The translations under genes and the position numbers were made by a program. A model generated the notes under the pieces. The model had not been told where the DNA came from, ran no database searches, and worked only from the letters and a program-made list of their open reading frames with translations. Below, piece by piece: positions 11,691 to 21,351 of a stretch of 64,000 nucleotides of DNA. The stretch is from Lineus longissimus (lineage: Eukaryota > Nemertea > Pilidiophora > Heteronemertea > Lineidae): contig NC_088308.1 of NCBI RefSeq assembly GCF_910592395.1, forward strand, positions 10,433,001 through 10,497,000. Direction: 5' to 3'. Numbering within the stretch: the first letter of the stretch is position 1; each line of letters opens with the position of its first letter.

Positions 11691-12162
11691 TCACACCGGT
11701 AACTTTGGTATCAGGTGTCAAAATGTCACTGTTATCTACCCCCAGCAATACATCGATAACTGGAGATGAGGCTTCACAAATGTTAACGTCACGCAAATGG
11801 CGGTATGTATTCAGCGCTTCTTTACGGATGACCGGAACATCGCCACAAGGTTTTTTCATCTCCATCAAGTCAAGTTTGCGGCCATCGAGACTCTGAATTT
11901 CATAATCAAGAACTCGCAATTTGCGATGGAGAACTTCCCCACCAGCAGTTGTAATCTTGTACGTTTGAGAACAATCAGAGTCGCTAACTGGGACAATACC
12001 CTCTCGGATGATTGATCCTTGACTTCCAAAGTCAAGCAGTATACGAACCAAGTGGTGTTTTTTATTACCACTCTTTAGGTATGCCATGACGGTAGGCAAA
12101 ACACAGACAATGTTATTGTTGCTTTCTTTTTTGGTCTCTGAATCAGTAGTAAAGGCGGACAT
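11572..12162 (-). pseudogene. BEL aspartic protease domain
   Basis: About 196 codons with the retropepsin-like block HHLVRILLDFGSQGSIIREG, PSLGW-type LGWYIQGG and conserved VIDVLLGVD, as in the peptidase of BEL/Pao elements that cleaves the polyprotein. The catalytic triplet reads D-F-G where D-S/T-G is normal, so the enzyme is probably inactive unless this is a family variant. It follows the zinc-knuckle part and runs into RT after a frameshift in a G run. The start is arbitrary because in life it is part of a polyprotein. Confidence 0.8.
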
Positions 12163-12252
12163 GTTCTGATTTTAAGCTTTGAAGTATGGTGCGGTTGGGT
12201 TCAATACCGTAGTTTTAAGTTCAAAATGGCGATATCCGTCCGTACTGTACAC

Positions 12253-12546
12253 TTAAGGACATATTGATGAAAAATGAGTGTCAATGCCACACACAGGCAC
12301 TGCGCATGGGCGAAAGTGTTGGCCTTTTTGCGGATTGAACGGCGGTTTTCCTGACACACAATCATCATGGCCGCATCGGTGGCAGATTCCATGAGCATTC
12401 ATGATATCGAATTTCTCCCTTTGCGGAAGTGATCTGAATTTGTTACATCCCTTTATAAAGTGATTCGACGTTTGAGGATGAAGTGGGCATTTTCTCTTCC
12501 CTTGAACATGTTGATGATTGTTGGCAGTGGGACTAGGAGGTGACAC
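12253..12546 (-). pseudogene. BEL gag nucleocapsid, zinc-knuckle region
   Basis: Contains CPLHPQTSNHFIKGC and then CHRCGHDDC followed by CAVPVCG, the Cys/His clusters found between gag and protease in BEL/Pao elements, where they bind RNA. It lies in a different frame from the upstream gag piece and the downstream protease, so at least one indel separates them. Confidence 0.75.
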
Positions 12547-12571
12547 AACGGCATGGTTGAAAGCTTTAGAA

Positions 12572-12874
12572 CTAGATTGTGACGTTGTCTTCGATGATGA
12601 TGAATCTGAAAGGCCTTGGCGGGTGGTCCTGAGGGGGTGCGGGCGGTCTTGCCTTCCTAAGTACCTTCAACATGTCATGCAACCATTCTTGTAGACCTAA
12701 AATAGTATCCTTTGCCTTTCCTTCCTGGACAGCTTTCAGATAAGCGACATGGTGTTCTTCGGAAAGTTTGCATCGGAGTTGTGTCAACATGACCCGACCG
12801 TTCAGGTCAGATGTCATGCCTAGTGCTTCAAAATGGGTGGAAAAGTTCTGCAAATGTTCAACAAATCGAGCCAT
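12572..12874 (-). pseudogene. BEL gag, third fragment
   Basis: Continues the gag capsid region: FVEHLQNFSTHFEALG and LNGRVMLTQLRCKLSEEHHV are typical of the helical gag segment of BEL elements. A frameshift separates it from the fragment ending at 12886. It ends in a proline-rich stretch (ARPPAPPQDHPPRP) before the zinc-knuckle part. Confidence 0.75.
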
Positions 12875-12885
12875 ATGACCAACAT

Positions 12886-13176
12886 TTATGTGTCCCTTAT
12901 ACTGTGATAGGTTTCGACTTTCTCAAGATCTGTTATGAGCAGGTCAATAAGACGATCTTTGTCGCCATACTCATTGTCTAAGATAGACCAGGCCCTTTTG
13001 ATGCACTTACAGTTTTTGAAATTTTGCTTCTCTCGTTGGCGTTCCATAGATTCGACAAGCTGATACAATTGTTCATCTGGTTCAAGTGTCTTAGTGAAAT
13101 ACCCGAATTGCTCACGAAACTGACGATAATCACGAAGATTTATACCAGTAAACGTAGGAAACTTTAACTTTGCCAT
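12886..13176 (-). pseudogene. BEL gag, central fragment
   Basis: MAKLKFPTFTGINLRDYRQF followed by EQFGYF and AWSILDNEYGD matches the conserved gag domain of Pao elements (the FxG...W/Y..F core). The upstream fragment connects in another frame through an A/C-rich indel near 13245. The methionine is internal to gag, not a start. Confidence 0.8.
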
Positions 13177-13196
13177 CCTGGAAGACAGAGTTTTTG

Positions 13197-13622
13197 TCAG
13201 TGAAGGTACGACAACACGGGCAGGATCCAGAGGAGGCGTAGCTTTGGTTTTGCAGCTGCAAGTTCCTCAGCCTTTCGTTGAAGCTTGTGAATTCTCGGAA
13301 CAACGTTGTCGCTTATTTCGTCGATATAAGCAGTTTCAGAGTCCTCTATAGCAGTCTCTGATATTTCCTGATCCTCAGGCGAGCTGTAATCATCAGGATC
13401 CAACTCGTCAACACACAAATTTATTACTACATTGTTTATTGTTCTAATGGTGTCAAGACGTTCCTGCAGTTTGCGACTATGATCATCGAAAACTTTCTCA
13501 GGAAGTCCATCAGGTTTAGAAAGCAAAGATTCTGCCTCTTTTATCAGACCAGTCAGAGTTCTTTTCACGTTTCCCCTGGCCTTTTTGGCCTCTTTGGCGG
13601 TTTTGGGATCCGTAGTAGCCAT
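13197..13622 (-). pseudogene. BEL gag N-terminal fragment
   Basis: Starts MATTDPKTAKEAKKARGNVK, a lysine-rich start, then a helical, acidic segment (ELDPDDYSSPEDQEISET) predicted to be coiled. The ATG at 13622 lies 218 bp inside the 5' LTR and is the likely polyprotein start. The frame is lost at AAAKP near 13245, where a one-base indel moves the continuation to the next fragment. Confidence 0.75.
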
Positions 13623-13839
13623 AGTTTTTGATACAAGGACGTTTCAGATGCTTTCTAACAGTTTCTTAAGCGCTTAGATGTTCGTCGAATTTTTGATGAA
13701 ATGGCGTTCCATATACTTTGCGTCTGACCAACGTGCGTCTGGGACTATAATCTACGTTACACCACTTCCTGACCAAACAGGGTGGCCCGTTGAATATCGT
13801 TCAGATTAGGCAAAGTACATGCACAAGGATCGGAAATGC

Positions 13840-14052
13840 TGTTATATACACGTCGGACAAATACTTATGTATTATCATATCGCTTCGTTTATTTCGTTAT
13901 CTTTCGTTTATTTACGCTACAGACGATTTGATGCAACTTTCACAAAACATAAAACATTTTCCGATCGCGCAGAAATCCGTTCGTCCCGATTCCGCACGGG
14001 CCGTGGTGACGAAAACGACCAAAGACAGGATGTGACATTCACTAACACAACA
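13840..14052 (-). repeat. BEL 5' LTR (213 bp)
   Basis: Partner of 5430-5644. The right target duplication AAAGG follows at 14053-14057. Between the LTR and gag (13623-13839) lies the leader. I see no clear TGG-type primer-binding site directly next to the LTR. Confidence 0.9.
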
Positions 14053-14057
14053 AAAGG

Positions 14058-15489
14058 CGAAAATTTTCTATTGATTAATATTTTTCAAAACAAACCTTTT
14101 AACTTACATTTTTTTACATATTATTTCTCTTCTTTTATGATGAGGACAGTCCAACGCGATCTAACGAGGATTCAAGAACTTTCAAGAACTCGTAGCTCTA
14201 CAAATATACAGTGTTGTGTGCATTCCGATGCAATGTATAACCTTACCAAACGTTATAGACAGTTTGAGTTTATTTTGCGAGTGAAATGCCGCTCATGGAT
14301 GAAGGGACGTTGGTCTGTATGTTACAAGTGAATCGTTTATTCAAAAAAAATAGTTAAATTACTTTAAAGTGATGGTGTCAATACATCTTCCTCTTTTCGT
14401 CGTTTTGCAATAATAGGCAGGTTTCGCCACCCATACGAACGCCGAAGTACTGCGTATGATTTCCTGTGGTGCCATCATGAAGTCATATGTGCGAATTCAT
14501 TCACACGACACGTACTAAATCGGTGTTCATACTTAACGGCACAGGCACTCAGAGAACCTTTGATAAAATACATTTGCATACTCTGTATTTTGTCATTCGT
14601 AGCACTTCGTATTCCGCTTTTCCCGATGCAGCGAAATGGCAGAATTGCCCATTGATAGTTGCTGTCCTACTATTGATATTGATCCGTCAGAAAACATGAT
14701 AATTATTGTTAAAATACGTGTTAGAGGGGATGCTGTATCGATTGCTTAAGAACAAAAGAAGGCAATGGATCGACTCGGCACGAAGTATTATCAGGGTGGA
14801 ACAAAAAACCGGACCAGTAATGTTAAGAGAGATAGATGTATGATAATAATACACGCCAATATATCACTTTAATTTCTTCGGTTTATCATCAAGTAGGAAT
14901 AGAAGTGCATTCTAACATATCTCGTTTGCCAATTTTGACGCTGTAGCATATTCTTTCAAATTTGATATTTCAATATCAATCCCATTTAAATATCAAATAA
15001 GAATGCATTTAATAGAAATTTAAGAATGTATTTTGACACCAACCTGATGATAAACCGATGAAATTTGAGTGATATGTTGGCGTTGATGACTCGCATTTTA
15101 GATGCACATTCCAAAGATGATTAACCTTTTCCCAAAATCGAATAGTCTGAAGGCGCAGATACCTAATAGAAGGTCAATGTTAGGTAAATAAGATCAGTAT
15201 TTTACCGGCTATCTGTCAAATAATGCAGCGTAAGAACGATGAAAGGTTTGAGTTTCAGACGAGAAATGTCGCTTGGATCTCGCGATCACGCCTTATAGGA
15301 GGTCAATGTCAGGTAAATAAGACCAGTATTTAACCAGATATCTATTAACTACTACAGCGTTGTAACAATAAAACGTGTTCTTTGAGTTTCAGGCGAGAAA
15401 TCTCGCTTGGGTCTTGCAGTCACGCCGAGTTCGAGAAGAGTTCGAGACTAACACCTCCTTGTCCCCTGATGAGTAACGCCAATAATAAA
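14058..15489. repeat. Duplicated host block
   Basis: 14058-14340 and 14343-15430 match 25490-25950 plus 26129/34222-35030, and 44680-46130. It is AT-rich with a TTTGATATTTCAATATCAAT palindrome near 14960. This copy lacks part of the conserved reverse frame seen at 44744-45094. It is flank of the array, and I support no gene in it. Confidence 0.7.
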
Positions 15490-15925
15490 TGCAATATCAA
15501 AATTTCTGGTACTGAACAATTTCAAAGAAGTGACAAGCGTCTTTAAACCAAGGAGATAGGTTAGTGCAAAGACGAATATATTGCTATTAATTGTAAACCG
15601 AAGATAACGAAATGTTGAATTATAGCGGCCATGACTACTCCTGAAGTTGTTATACGGTAGCAACAATTGTTGGCGGTTGCGTCCATCTAAACTAAATGCA
15701 AATGCTCGTAGGTCACGAGCCTGCCACCACAGGGCGCCATCCTGGCAAATACCGATTACCCCGTCCTCATATTCGCCTGCAATATTCACGAGATTATTTA
15801 TGAAGAAATTATGCTTCAATGTGACGTCACTATGTGTCTGATAGCAGCTATACTCACAAAGCACTTCAGCTTCAAGTGGTAGTGTCACTTGGAATTACAA
15901 ACTGGAAATAGTTCTTCGATACTAA
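15490..15925 (-). pseudogene. Terminal-domain copy without PAN exon (5' part only)
   Basis: Reads VLCEYSCYQTHSDVTLKHNF directly into GEYEDGVIGICQDGALWWQ in one frame, because the 40-nt segment of the PAN-linked copies is absent. It is open until near 15490, where similarity stops and the frame runs into unrelated DNA. The 5' side is cut at about 15925 by an insertion. Only about 130 residues of the domain remain. Confidence 0.75.
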
Positions 15926-16011
15926 AACCACAGCTTTGCAAAGTTGTAAGGGCTGTCTAATGCACTGTTTGCCTGTTTTGACAGAAAATATCAAACGTTT
16001 AGCGGAAAGCC

Positions 16012-16308
16012 ATGTGGAAAAGGACGTGGGGGCAAGAACAAACAATGACTTTTAACGAAAACAGGGAGGAGAAGGGCTCCTTCAAAAACCTCTTGCAAGA
16101 AGAGCTCCATTCATGTCATCTACGATCCGCGAGAATATTGTATTCCTTTGAGCGCGAAAAAAACCCACAGCACATACCAGAAAGAATGATACTAGCACAG
16201 TATGAATTTTACCTCTACAAAAAATATTTGGCAAAGAAATACGAAAATAAAACAACCGCGCGCAGCTTAAAACAAACTAACTCTTCGATAAGAAAACGAC
16301 ATTTGTAA
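16012..16308 (+). CDS. Unrecognised 98-codon ORF
   Basis: Starts MWKRTWGQEQTMTFNENREE and is very basic, with a Lys/Tyr-rich C-terminus. I recognise no family. It precedes the dUTPase-like region on the same strand, 130 bp from the next ORF. It may belong to the same inserted element or be chance. Confidence 0.25.
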   Translation: MWKRTWGQEQTMTFNENREEKGSFKNLLQEELHSCHLRSARILYSFEREKNPQHIPERMILAQYEFYLYKKYLAKKYENKTTARSLKQTNSSIRKRHL

Positions 16309-16437
16309 CAAAACAGTTTAACAGAAGCTTGCTGGAGCTGACACGCCTTGAAACAATTAAACGTCTCTTTTAATAGCCCCTTCTCGCTATCAAAAACAAA
16401 CAACTGAAAGAGAATTTTTATTCTTTCTTTCAGAAAA

Positions 16438-16629
16438 ATGCCTCAGTGTATCATCTGTCAACTGCGGGCAGAAGGATTCAATACTCAGACTTTCTGCCCC
16501 TTTGATATCCTACGACAAAACGGGGCGATTTTAATTCATCTATTGCAATATGACCATTTTGGTTTCGAAGAATACTTTGAATACAAGTGCACAAAATTCG
16601 GACCACCGAGAGGGATCAAAATAACATGA
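16438..16629 (+). CDS. Unrecognised 63-codon ORF preceding dUTPase-like part
   Basis: Begins MPQCIICQLRAEG, contains the only CxxC of the region, and ends at 16629 where the dUTPase-like frame is already open. It may be the N-terminal part of the same protein in a shifted frame, since the two frames overlap by about 40 bp. No family recognised. A pyrimidine-rich tract and CAG lie just before the ATG, so it could also be an exon start. Confidence 0.3.
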   Translation: MPQCIICQLRAEGFNTQTFCPFDILRQNGAILIHLLQYDHFGFEEYFEYKCTKFGPPRGIKIT

Positions 16630-17037
16630 CTCTTCGTATCAAGTTCGCGCGATATTTCCCACGAGGGATCGAACCAATGTGGCCCTCGTCAAATGCAAGC
16701 ACACTGGAGCTGTACGCGCGCGAGACTGTCTCTGTCGAACAGGGGGGCGGTTTCACACCCGTGCCGTCAGACATTGTTCTTTTCATTCCGGCTGGACATT
16801 TTGGTATGATCAGGGGGGGCGGCAGATTTAACCTATAGTCATAACATTTGTATTTTTCCCGTCGTCATTGAAGCGGATTTTGAAAAACCAGTGACAATAT
16901 TAGTTCGAAACGAGGGGACAAAACCATACATAGTAAAAAGAGGAGACTGTATCGCCCACTTAATCATCCTTCCGTGCGGTAACATGCATTTGACAGAAAT
17001 TCCTGCTCCCAATAATAGGCGGTGCCGTAAATTTTAA
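16629..17037 (+). pseudogene. Trimeric dUTPase-like domain, frameshifted
   Basis: The first frame (to about 16820) has STLELYARETVSVE, then PSDIVLFIPAGHFGMI, matching motif 1 and the strand leading to motif 2 of all-beta trimeric dUTPases (enzymes hydrolysing dUTP to dUMP). A one-base shift in the G run at 16813-16819 moves the rest to the next frame, which carries IEADFEKPVTILVRNEG and VKRGDCIAHLII, matching motifs 3-4. It ends at TAA 17037. The Gly-rich motif 5 is not evident, so either the protein is incomplete or motif 5 is lost. Cellular, retroelement or DNA-virus origin cannot be decided. Confidence 0.6.
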
Positions 17038-17529
17038 AGGATCACTGCCGGGATCACTTTTGCTGTTGTTGTATATATTCTTTGTAAATGAATTATATAA
17101 CCTGTACTTTGAACATATGAATACTAGTATATGAGTGAAAAGCAATCGCTCCTGTTGTCTGTCTATTAGAAAGGTACATTCTCTTGTTTGTATCATATAG
17201 CAGAGAAAGGCAAGAGAACAGTTGCCCAATGTCTTGGCTCATTAGAGATTTTTTGTGAGCCGTCGAATCGTTTATTCTTTAAGATCCTTGACACAAAGAT
17301 ATCCCCGATCTTGACTTATGGGACCATGAGGAGTTCACGTCAATTGAATGAGTACACTATTATGCATGCAAGCGTTTTATGAATGTTTCAACAAGGCCCA
17401 TAATACTGCGAAATTTATCGGCCACGTATCTGCAAAAAGTAAAAGAGCAGAGGCGTTAGTGTATGTGTATTACTATGTACATAAGTATCATCGTGTCTTC
17501 CTATTGTATTATCCCGCTGTATATGTCTA

Positions 17530-17598
17530 TATTTTCATGCTGCAAAGGGCCGGTGGCCTAAAAATCAGTTGAAATAAATTGAATTGAATTGTATTGAT
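17530..17598 (+). mobile_element. Retroposon-like 3' tail
   Basis: GGGCCGGTGGCCTAAAAATC is followed by AAATAAATTGAATTGAATTG, a short tandem tail of the kind ending CR1/L2-like LINEs and the SINEs that share their tails. It suggests that at least part of the 15926-17598 segment was copied in by retroposition on the plus strand. There is no poly(A). Confidence 0.45.
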
Positions 17599-18480
17599 AG
17601 ACAAACCACAGGGGTGCCGAAATTAAGAAAGTGTTCGCTGCTAAAATTCCCTTTTTCTCGGTTGTTTATAAGATCATGTTAGAGATTGCCACTAAGAGTT
17701 CCCACTCCAGAGAAGGAGCAACGAAATAAAAAGGGAAACGAACATGCATGATGCACTTCAATGTGTCAAGTTCAATATTGCTCTGTCCCTATTTCTCTTC
17801 TAGATTTGAAAATGTGTACTTGGAAATTAGAAATAAAAGTGTTTTTCCATATCACAAATACGTCGTATATGAGTAATTCTTTCTTCATGTACATGTCAAA
17901 AAATCCACCCTTCCATCAGGAAAAGGGTGGCGCAAGAGAGTTGTCCTGTCCTCCTCTTCCCGCGCTATACGAACCCGGCCACCATGCGAGACGAAGAGGA
18001 CAGACCTCGTTGCTTTGGAGCTAAACGGACATTGAGGAGACGGGGCCCCTAAAATGTGGCGACGAGTCGAGGCAATTCGCGCCATAATTTTAGCTTGGAT
18101 GAGCAGTCTCTATGCATAGTCAATGACAAGGATTGCCTAGACACGGATAACATACCAGTTATAGCAACATAATGCTATTTGCCCCGAACAGACTTCCCCG
18201 ATGGTGGAGACCCTAATTGATCCACACTCTTCGCTCCGCTCGGCTTGTGACAGCAGCCCGTAAAACCTCAGGAGAAGCGTGAATGAGAGCGCATATTAAT
18301 CTGTGTTCGTTGCGGCATCGGGCTGCTTGTACTCTGCTACGCGACGATTACCCTCCGTGGACAGTGCGGACGGATAGCGCCGAATTTTTGACTTTCAACG
18401 CCCCGGGACCCTCGGACTTTGGGCCTCGGACTTTGGGCGTTGAAAGGGACATTATACCTATTACTTCTACGCTCTTGAAG

Positions 18481-19377
18481 TTGTGAGATACAGATTCCCT
18501 TTAACACAGGCATGCCAGGGTAGTGGTTTGTTTTTACAACTTTCCCGCACTGCACATGGAGTCCTATATATGATAACGAATGTGAGTGCAGCATGTGCTT
18601 ATCTTGATTCATTAACTAAACGTGTTTGAAGCCAACTTATAAATCCACGTAAGTATTGGTCTGATCAAGCTGACGCCTTGGATGCTGACCACTGACCTGG
18701 TGCTCCTTTTCCACTCCTATCCCGCTTCCTCGAGCGAAATGTTCTCGCTGTTCCTCAGATGACAGTCATGCCAGCATGATTAGTTTACACCGGATGAAGT
18801 ACCACGCCGTGAACCTGCATCTATCAACTGATGTCAACAAAACTGCTGTAATGACTCCCATTTCAATGTAAAGGCATACATGTAGTACCAATTTCAATAA
18901 ATACATTGACATAGAAACATCACTATGATCTGCAGCCGAAACCTCCGAACATTTCCCGCCTGGGGAGTGCACGCCGAGATCAGAGTTCACGCCGTCGCAT
19001 TTGCGGGGTAATCAAGCGCCCTCCTCCTTTCTGGGGAACTAAGGGCAACGCCTAATCTGGCGCACGGACGGACATTTCAGGCCAGTTGAGAGTTGCGAAG
19101 TGGCCCTGGCCGAGTATCTAACCCGGGAGTTTCCCGACGGAAGGCCGAAGCTTAACTGTAGTGCCACAACGCTTCCTCTCCATTTTTCTGTTATGAAAAC
19201 ACTGGAAGGTTAGGAACCACCAAATACGCTGCAATGGTCTGATAAAAAAGCAAGTTTACCAGGTGAAGAAACGTTTCATTCTTTGCAAAATAGCATTTAT
19301 TTTCGAATTCGATAGATTCATGTTGCAGTTATGGTCACGGCTACTAATTGCAACTGCCACTGACAGTGCACGCGCAA
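18481..19377. repeat. Duplicated downstream flank with tRNA-like SINE head
   Basis: 18481-19020 matches 38363-38850 and 49880-50340. Around 19100-19190 is a minus-strand tRNA-like piece: on that strand a TGGCAC-type A box region is followed by GTCCCGGGTTA-type B box. 19200-19377 is the conserved 3' flank of the terminal exon. Confidence 0.55.
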
Positions 19378-20035
19378 CTAGACGTAAATTTTCGCTTTCA
19401 ATGTTTGACCTTTCCTGAATTTGTATTTCTTCGGCCAAAGTATCAGCCTTTTCTTTTCGTCGTCGAAGCAGAAAAATACAGCTTGGTCAACGACGGTGGG
19501 GATGAACCAAATATTGGCTTTGATGGGAAATGCTAAAGCTGATGACTTGTCCCTGCACGAATCCGCTTGGAACATATACAACTTTTGAATTCTGTGTTTT
19601 TTGCCTGATTCTCGATAGCAATCGCCGCAATCCTGCGATGCAACGCCAATAATACTAGTTCCTAACATCCTGGCATAAGTAATTGTTCTTAACTTATTCT
19701 CCTCTAGTTGAATCGTTTGCATCGTATTGTACATGTATTTTCTTTCCGTTATGGTTATTTTGAAAGGTTTGAATGTAAACTCGAATATGTTTCCTTCAGA
19801 GTTTGTCGCCTAATTCTCGATAACAATCGTTGCAAGTGTACTGTCGAGTAACGCCAATAATACTAGTTCCTAATATCCTGGCAAAAGTAATTGTTCTTAA
19901 TCTATTCTCCTCAAGTTGAATCGTTTGCATCGTATTGTACATGTATTTTCTTTCCGTTTTTGTTATTTTGAAAGGTTTGAATGTAAACTCGAATAGGTTT
20001 CCTTCAGAGTCAAAGTGAGGATTACAAAGCGATAC
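19378..20035 (-). pseudogene. C-terminal fragment of terminal domain with internal duplication
   Basis: The last 118 codons are open (ending KKYKFRKGQTLKAKIYV at 19378). At about 19800 the sequence jumps back and repeats about 210 bp (19600-19800 versus 19802-20010), so the CGDCYRE-to-FEFTFKPF stretch is present twice in tandem. Similarity ends near 20035. No upstream part or PAN exon is attached. Confidence 0.75.
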
Positions 20036-20660
20036 GGGTCACAACGATGATACCCATCCTGATCTGCAGCCGAAGCCTCCGAAAAAGCATCTTCAAAAAT
20101 CGTTTGTGCAATGTTGTTCACTGGTATTAGTAAAAGACTCCTCACTTTACACTGCTTTCCAGAAACCGGGGCCGGGATGTTCAAAGCTCCACTATCTTGT
20201 TACTTTGCGTACCGCGAAAAAGTTTGCTCCGCCAGGCTTGTCGCTCTGCCATCGCTTTCACTGCCACCGCTTACTATGAGCTTGCTGCCAAGTTGAGTTC
20301 GGTCACTAATACTTAGCAGTTGTTTTGAACAACCAGGCATAGGTTGCTTTTGCCCGCACATATGTGTTTTTCTCTGTTTCTCCATTTTGAAATTATTAAA
20401 GGAGTGGTCGGCTTTTTATTGCAGTATGTTTGTTCTTCTTCTGGTTCATCAGTGAATTCATTTTTTGAAGGTGTTTGATGCTTTTCCAATATTGTTTCAG
20501 CTCTTAGATAGTAGAAACACGCGTTATTCGTTATTTTCAGTACGCGCAAGTCGCGCGAAAGACCTTTCCCGCCACGTGAGTGCACGCCGAGATCCGAATT
20601 CACGTTACCACGCTATTAAGACGCAATGTCATTTCCATTTATCGTCGCAGTTGCGGGGTA
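20036..20660. repeat. Duplicated intron-like flank
   Basis: 20405-20640 resembles the PAN-gene intron (1080-1280, 23970-24120, 40540-40700), with the phrase CGTTATTCGTTATTTTCA. No gene is supported. The short frames are not conserved in reading phase. Confidence 0.5.
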
Positions 20661-21351
20661 TTCTAAAATACCTTGGTACCGTAAGTCAACTTTTAAATGG
20701 AAAATGCATAAGCCTCGTTCTGAGAGCGGAGTGTTTTGGACACGCAACCAAGATGCTCTACCAAAGTTCCCTCGGGTTGCACTAAAATGTGGAAACCATG
20801 CACACGTCAGGTCAATGGAATTTCAGCTCACTTCAGAAGTTTGAGGCTCTCAAAACACTGCTTCAAACACAAATCAGCCAAGGAAGCATCAACCACCCTA
20901 AGTTTTTTAATGAGCACTACACATATTTGCCGAGAAAAACGCTCCAAATAACCCATTTGCGCGGATTTTAGCATCACTTGAGCGAGCCGATGCGGACTTC
21001 CTATGCGCGCTGTACAAAATGTACATGTCTCATTTTCTGTAACGTTGCCGTAACATAATGTAAACAACGGCGCTACCGGCGCTCTGGCCGGGCCGGCGAT
21101 GGATGGAATTTGCCAAATTCGCACATATTCAAGTTATTTTCGTGGCCTGTCTTTTTAAGTTTGAGGTATTTCAGAATAGAAATTGAACCCTCGGCTTCGG
21201 ACCTTGGTTGAGTTACCAAGACACTCTCGGGTGGAGCTAAAATTTCGTCCAAACCCTCGCCTGTCGGCTCGGGTTTGGACTGTATTTTAGCTCCCTCCTC
21301 GAGTGTCTTGGTAACTCAACCAAGGTCCTCCGCCTCGGGTTCAATTCCTTA
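20661..21351. mobile_element. Interspersed element, about 690 bp, ending in a long hairpin
   Basis: A second copy at 58961-59556 has the same ends (TTCTAAAATACCTTGG to GGTTCAATTCCTTA). The unoccupied site GTTGCGGGGTAATCAAGCGC occurs at about 38812, so the insertion is precise, with at most a TA duplication. The last 170 bp fold on themselves. A 100-codon plus frame (PRSESGVFWTRNQDSLPKFP in copy 2) is conserved in both copies but matches nothing I know. Confidence 0.75.
21181..21350. repeat. Long imperfect hairpin (about 170 bp)
   Basis: GGACCTTGGTTGAGTTACCA in the left arm pairs with its complement near 21310-21330. Arms of about 75 bp flank a short spacer around 21262. The copy at 59455-59556 has lost much of one arm. 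Confidence 0.85.

Larger units (their letters stand above)
5430..14052 (-). mobile_element. BEL/Pao LTR retrotransposon, full length but defective
   Basis: Identical-type LTRs (5430-5644 and 13840-14052) flank gag, protease, RT, RNase H and integrase-N regions in the order expected for BEL/Pao, on the minus strand. The 5-bp target duplication AAAGG is at 5425-5429 and 14053-14057. Unoccupied sister sites at about 25475 and 44660 read straight through this point, confirming insertion into the duplicated host unit. Coding is broken by several frameshifts, the integrase core is missing, and a 3.1 kb foreign block (7497-10637) sits between the RT and RNase H regions. The copy cannot move on its own. 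Confidence 0.93.
15926..18480. other. 2.5 kb unit-specific insertion
   Basis: Interrupts duplicated sequence: similarity to 37920-37985 ends at about 15925 and similarity to 38363 onward resumes at about 18481. It contains three plus-strand ORFs including a dUTPase-like one, a retroposon-like tail near 17540-17590, and a CTTTCAACGCCC/GGGCGTTGAAAG inverted pair at about 18388-18446. I see no terminal inverted repeats. Confidence 0.5.

Noticed and set aside
14487-14699. ORFs in duplicated AT-rich blocks (14487, 34261, 45264, 45973)
   Set aside because: Frames are not kept between the paralogous blocks, which differ by frame-breaking indels.
20313-20603. Reverse ORF at 20313-20603 as an exon of the array gene
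   Set aside because: It lies over the intron-like flank and has no counterpart frame in other units.
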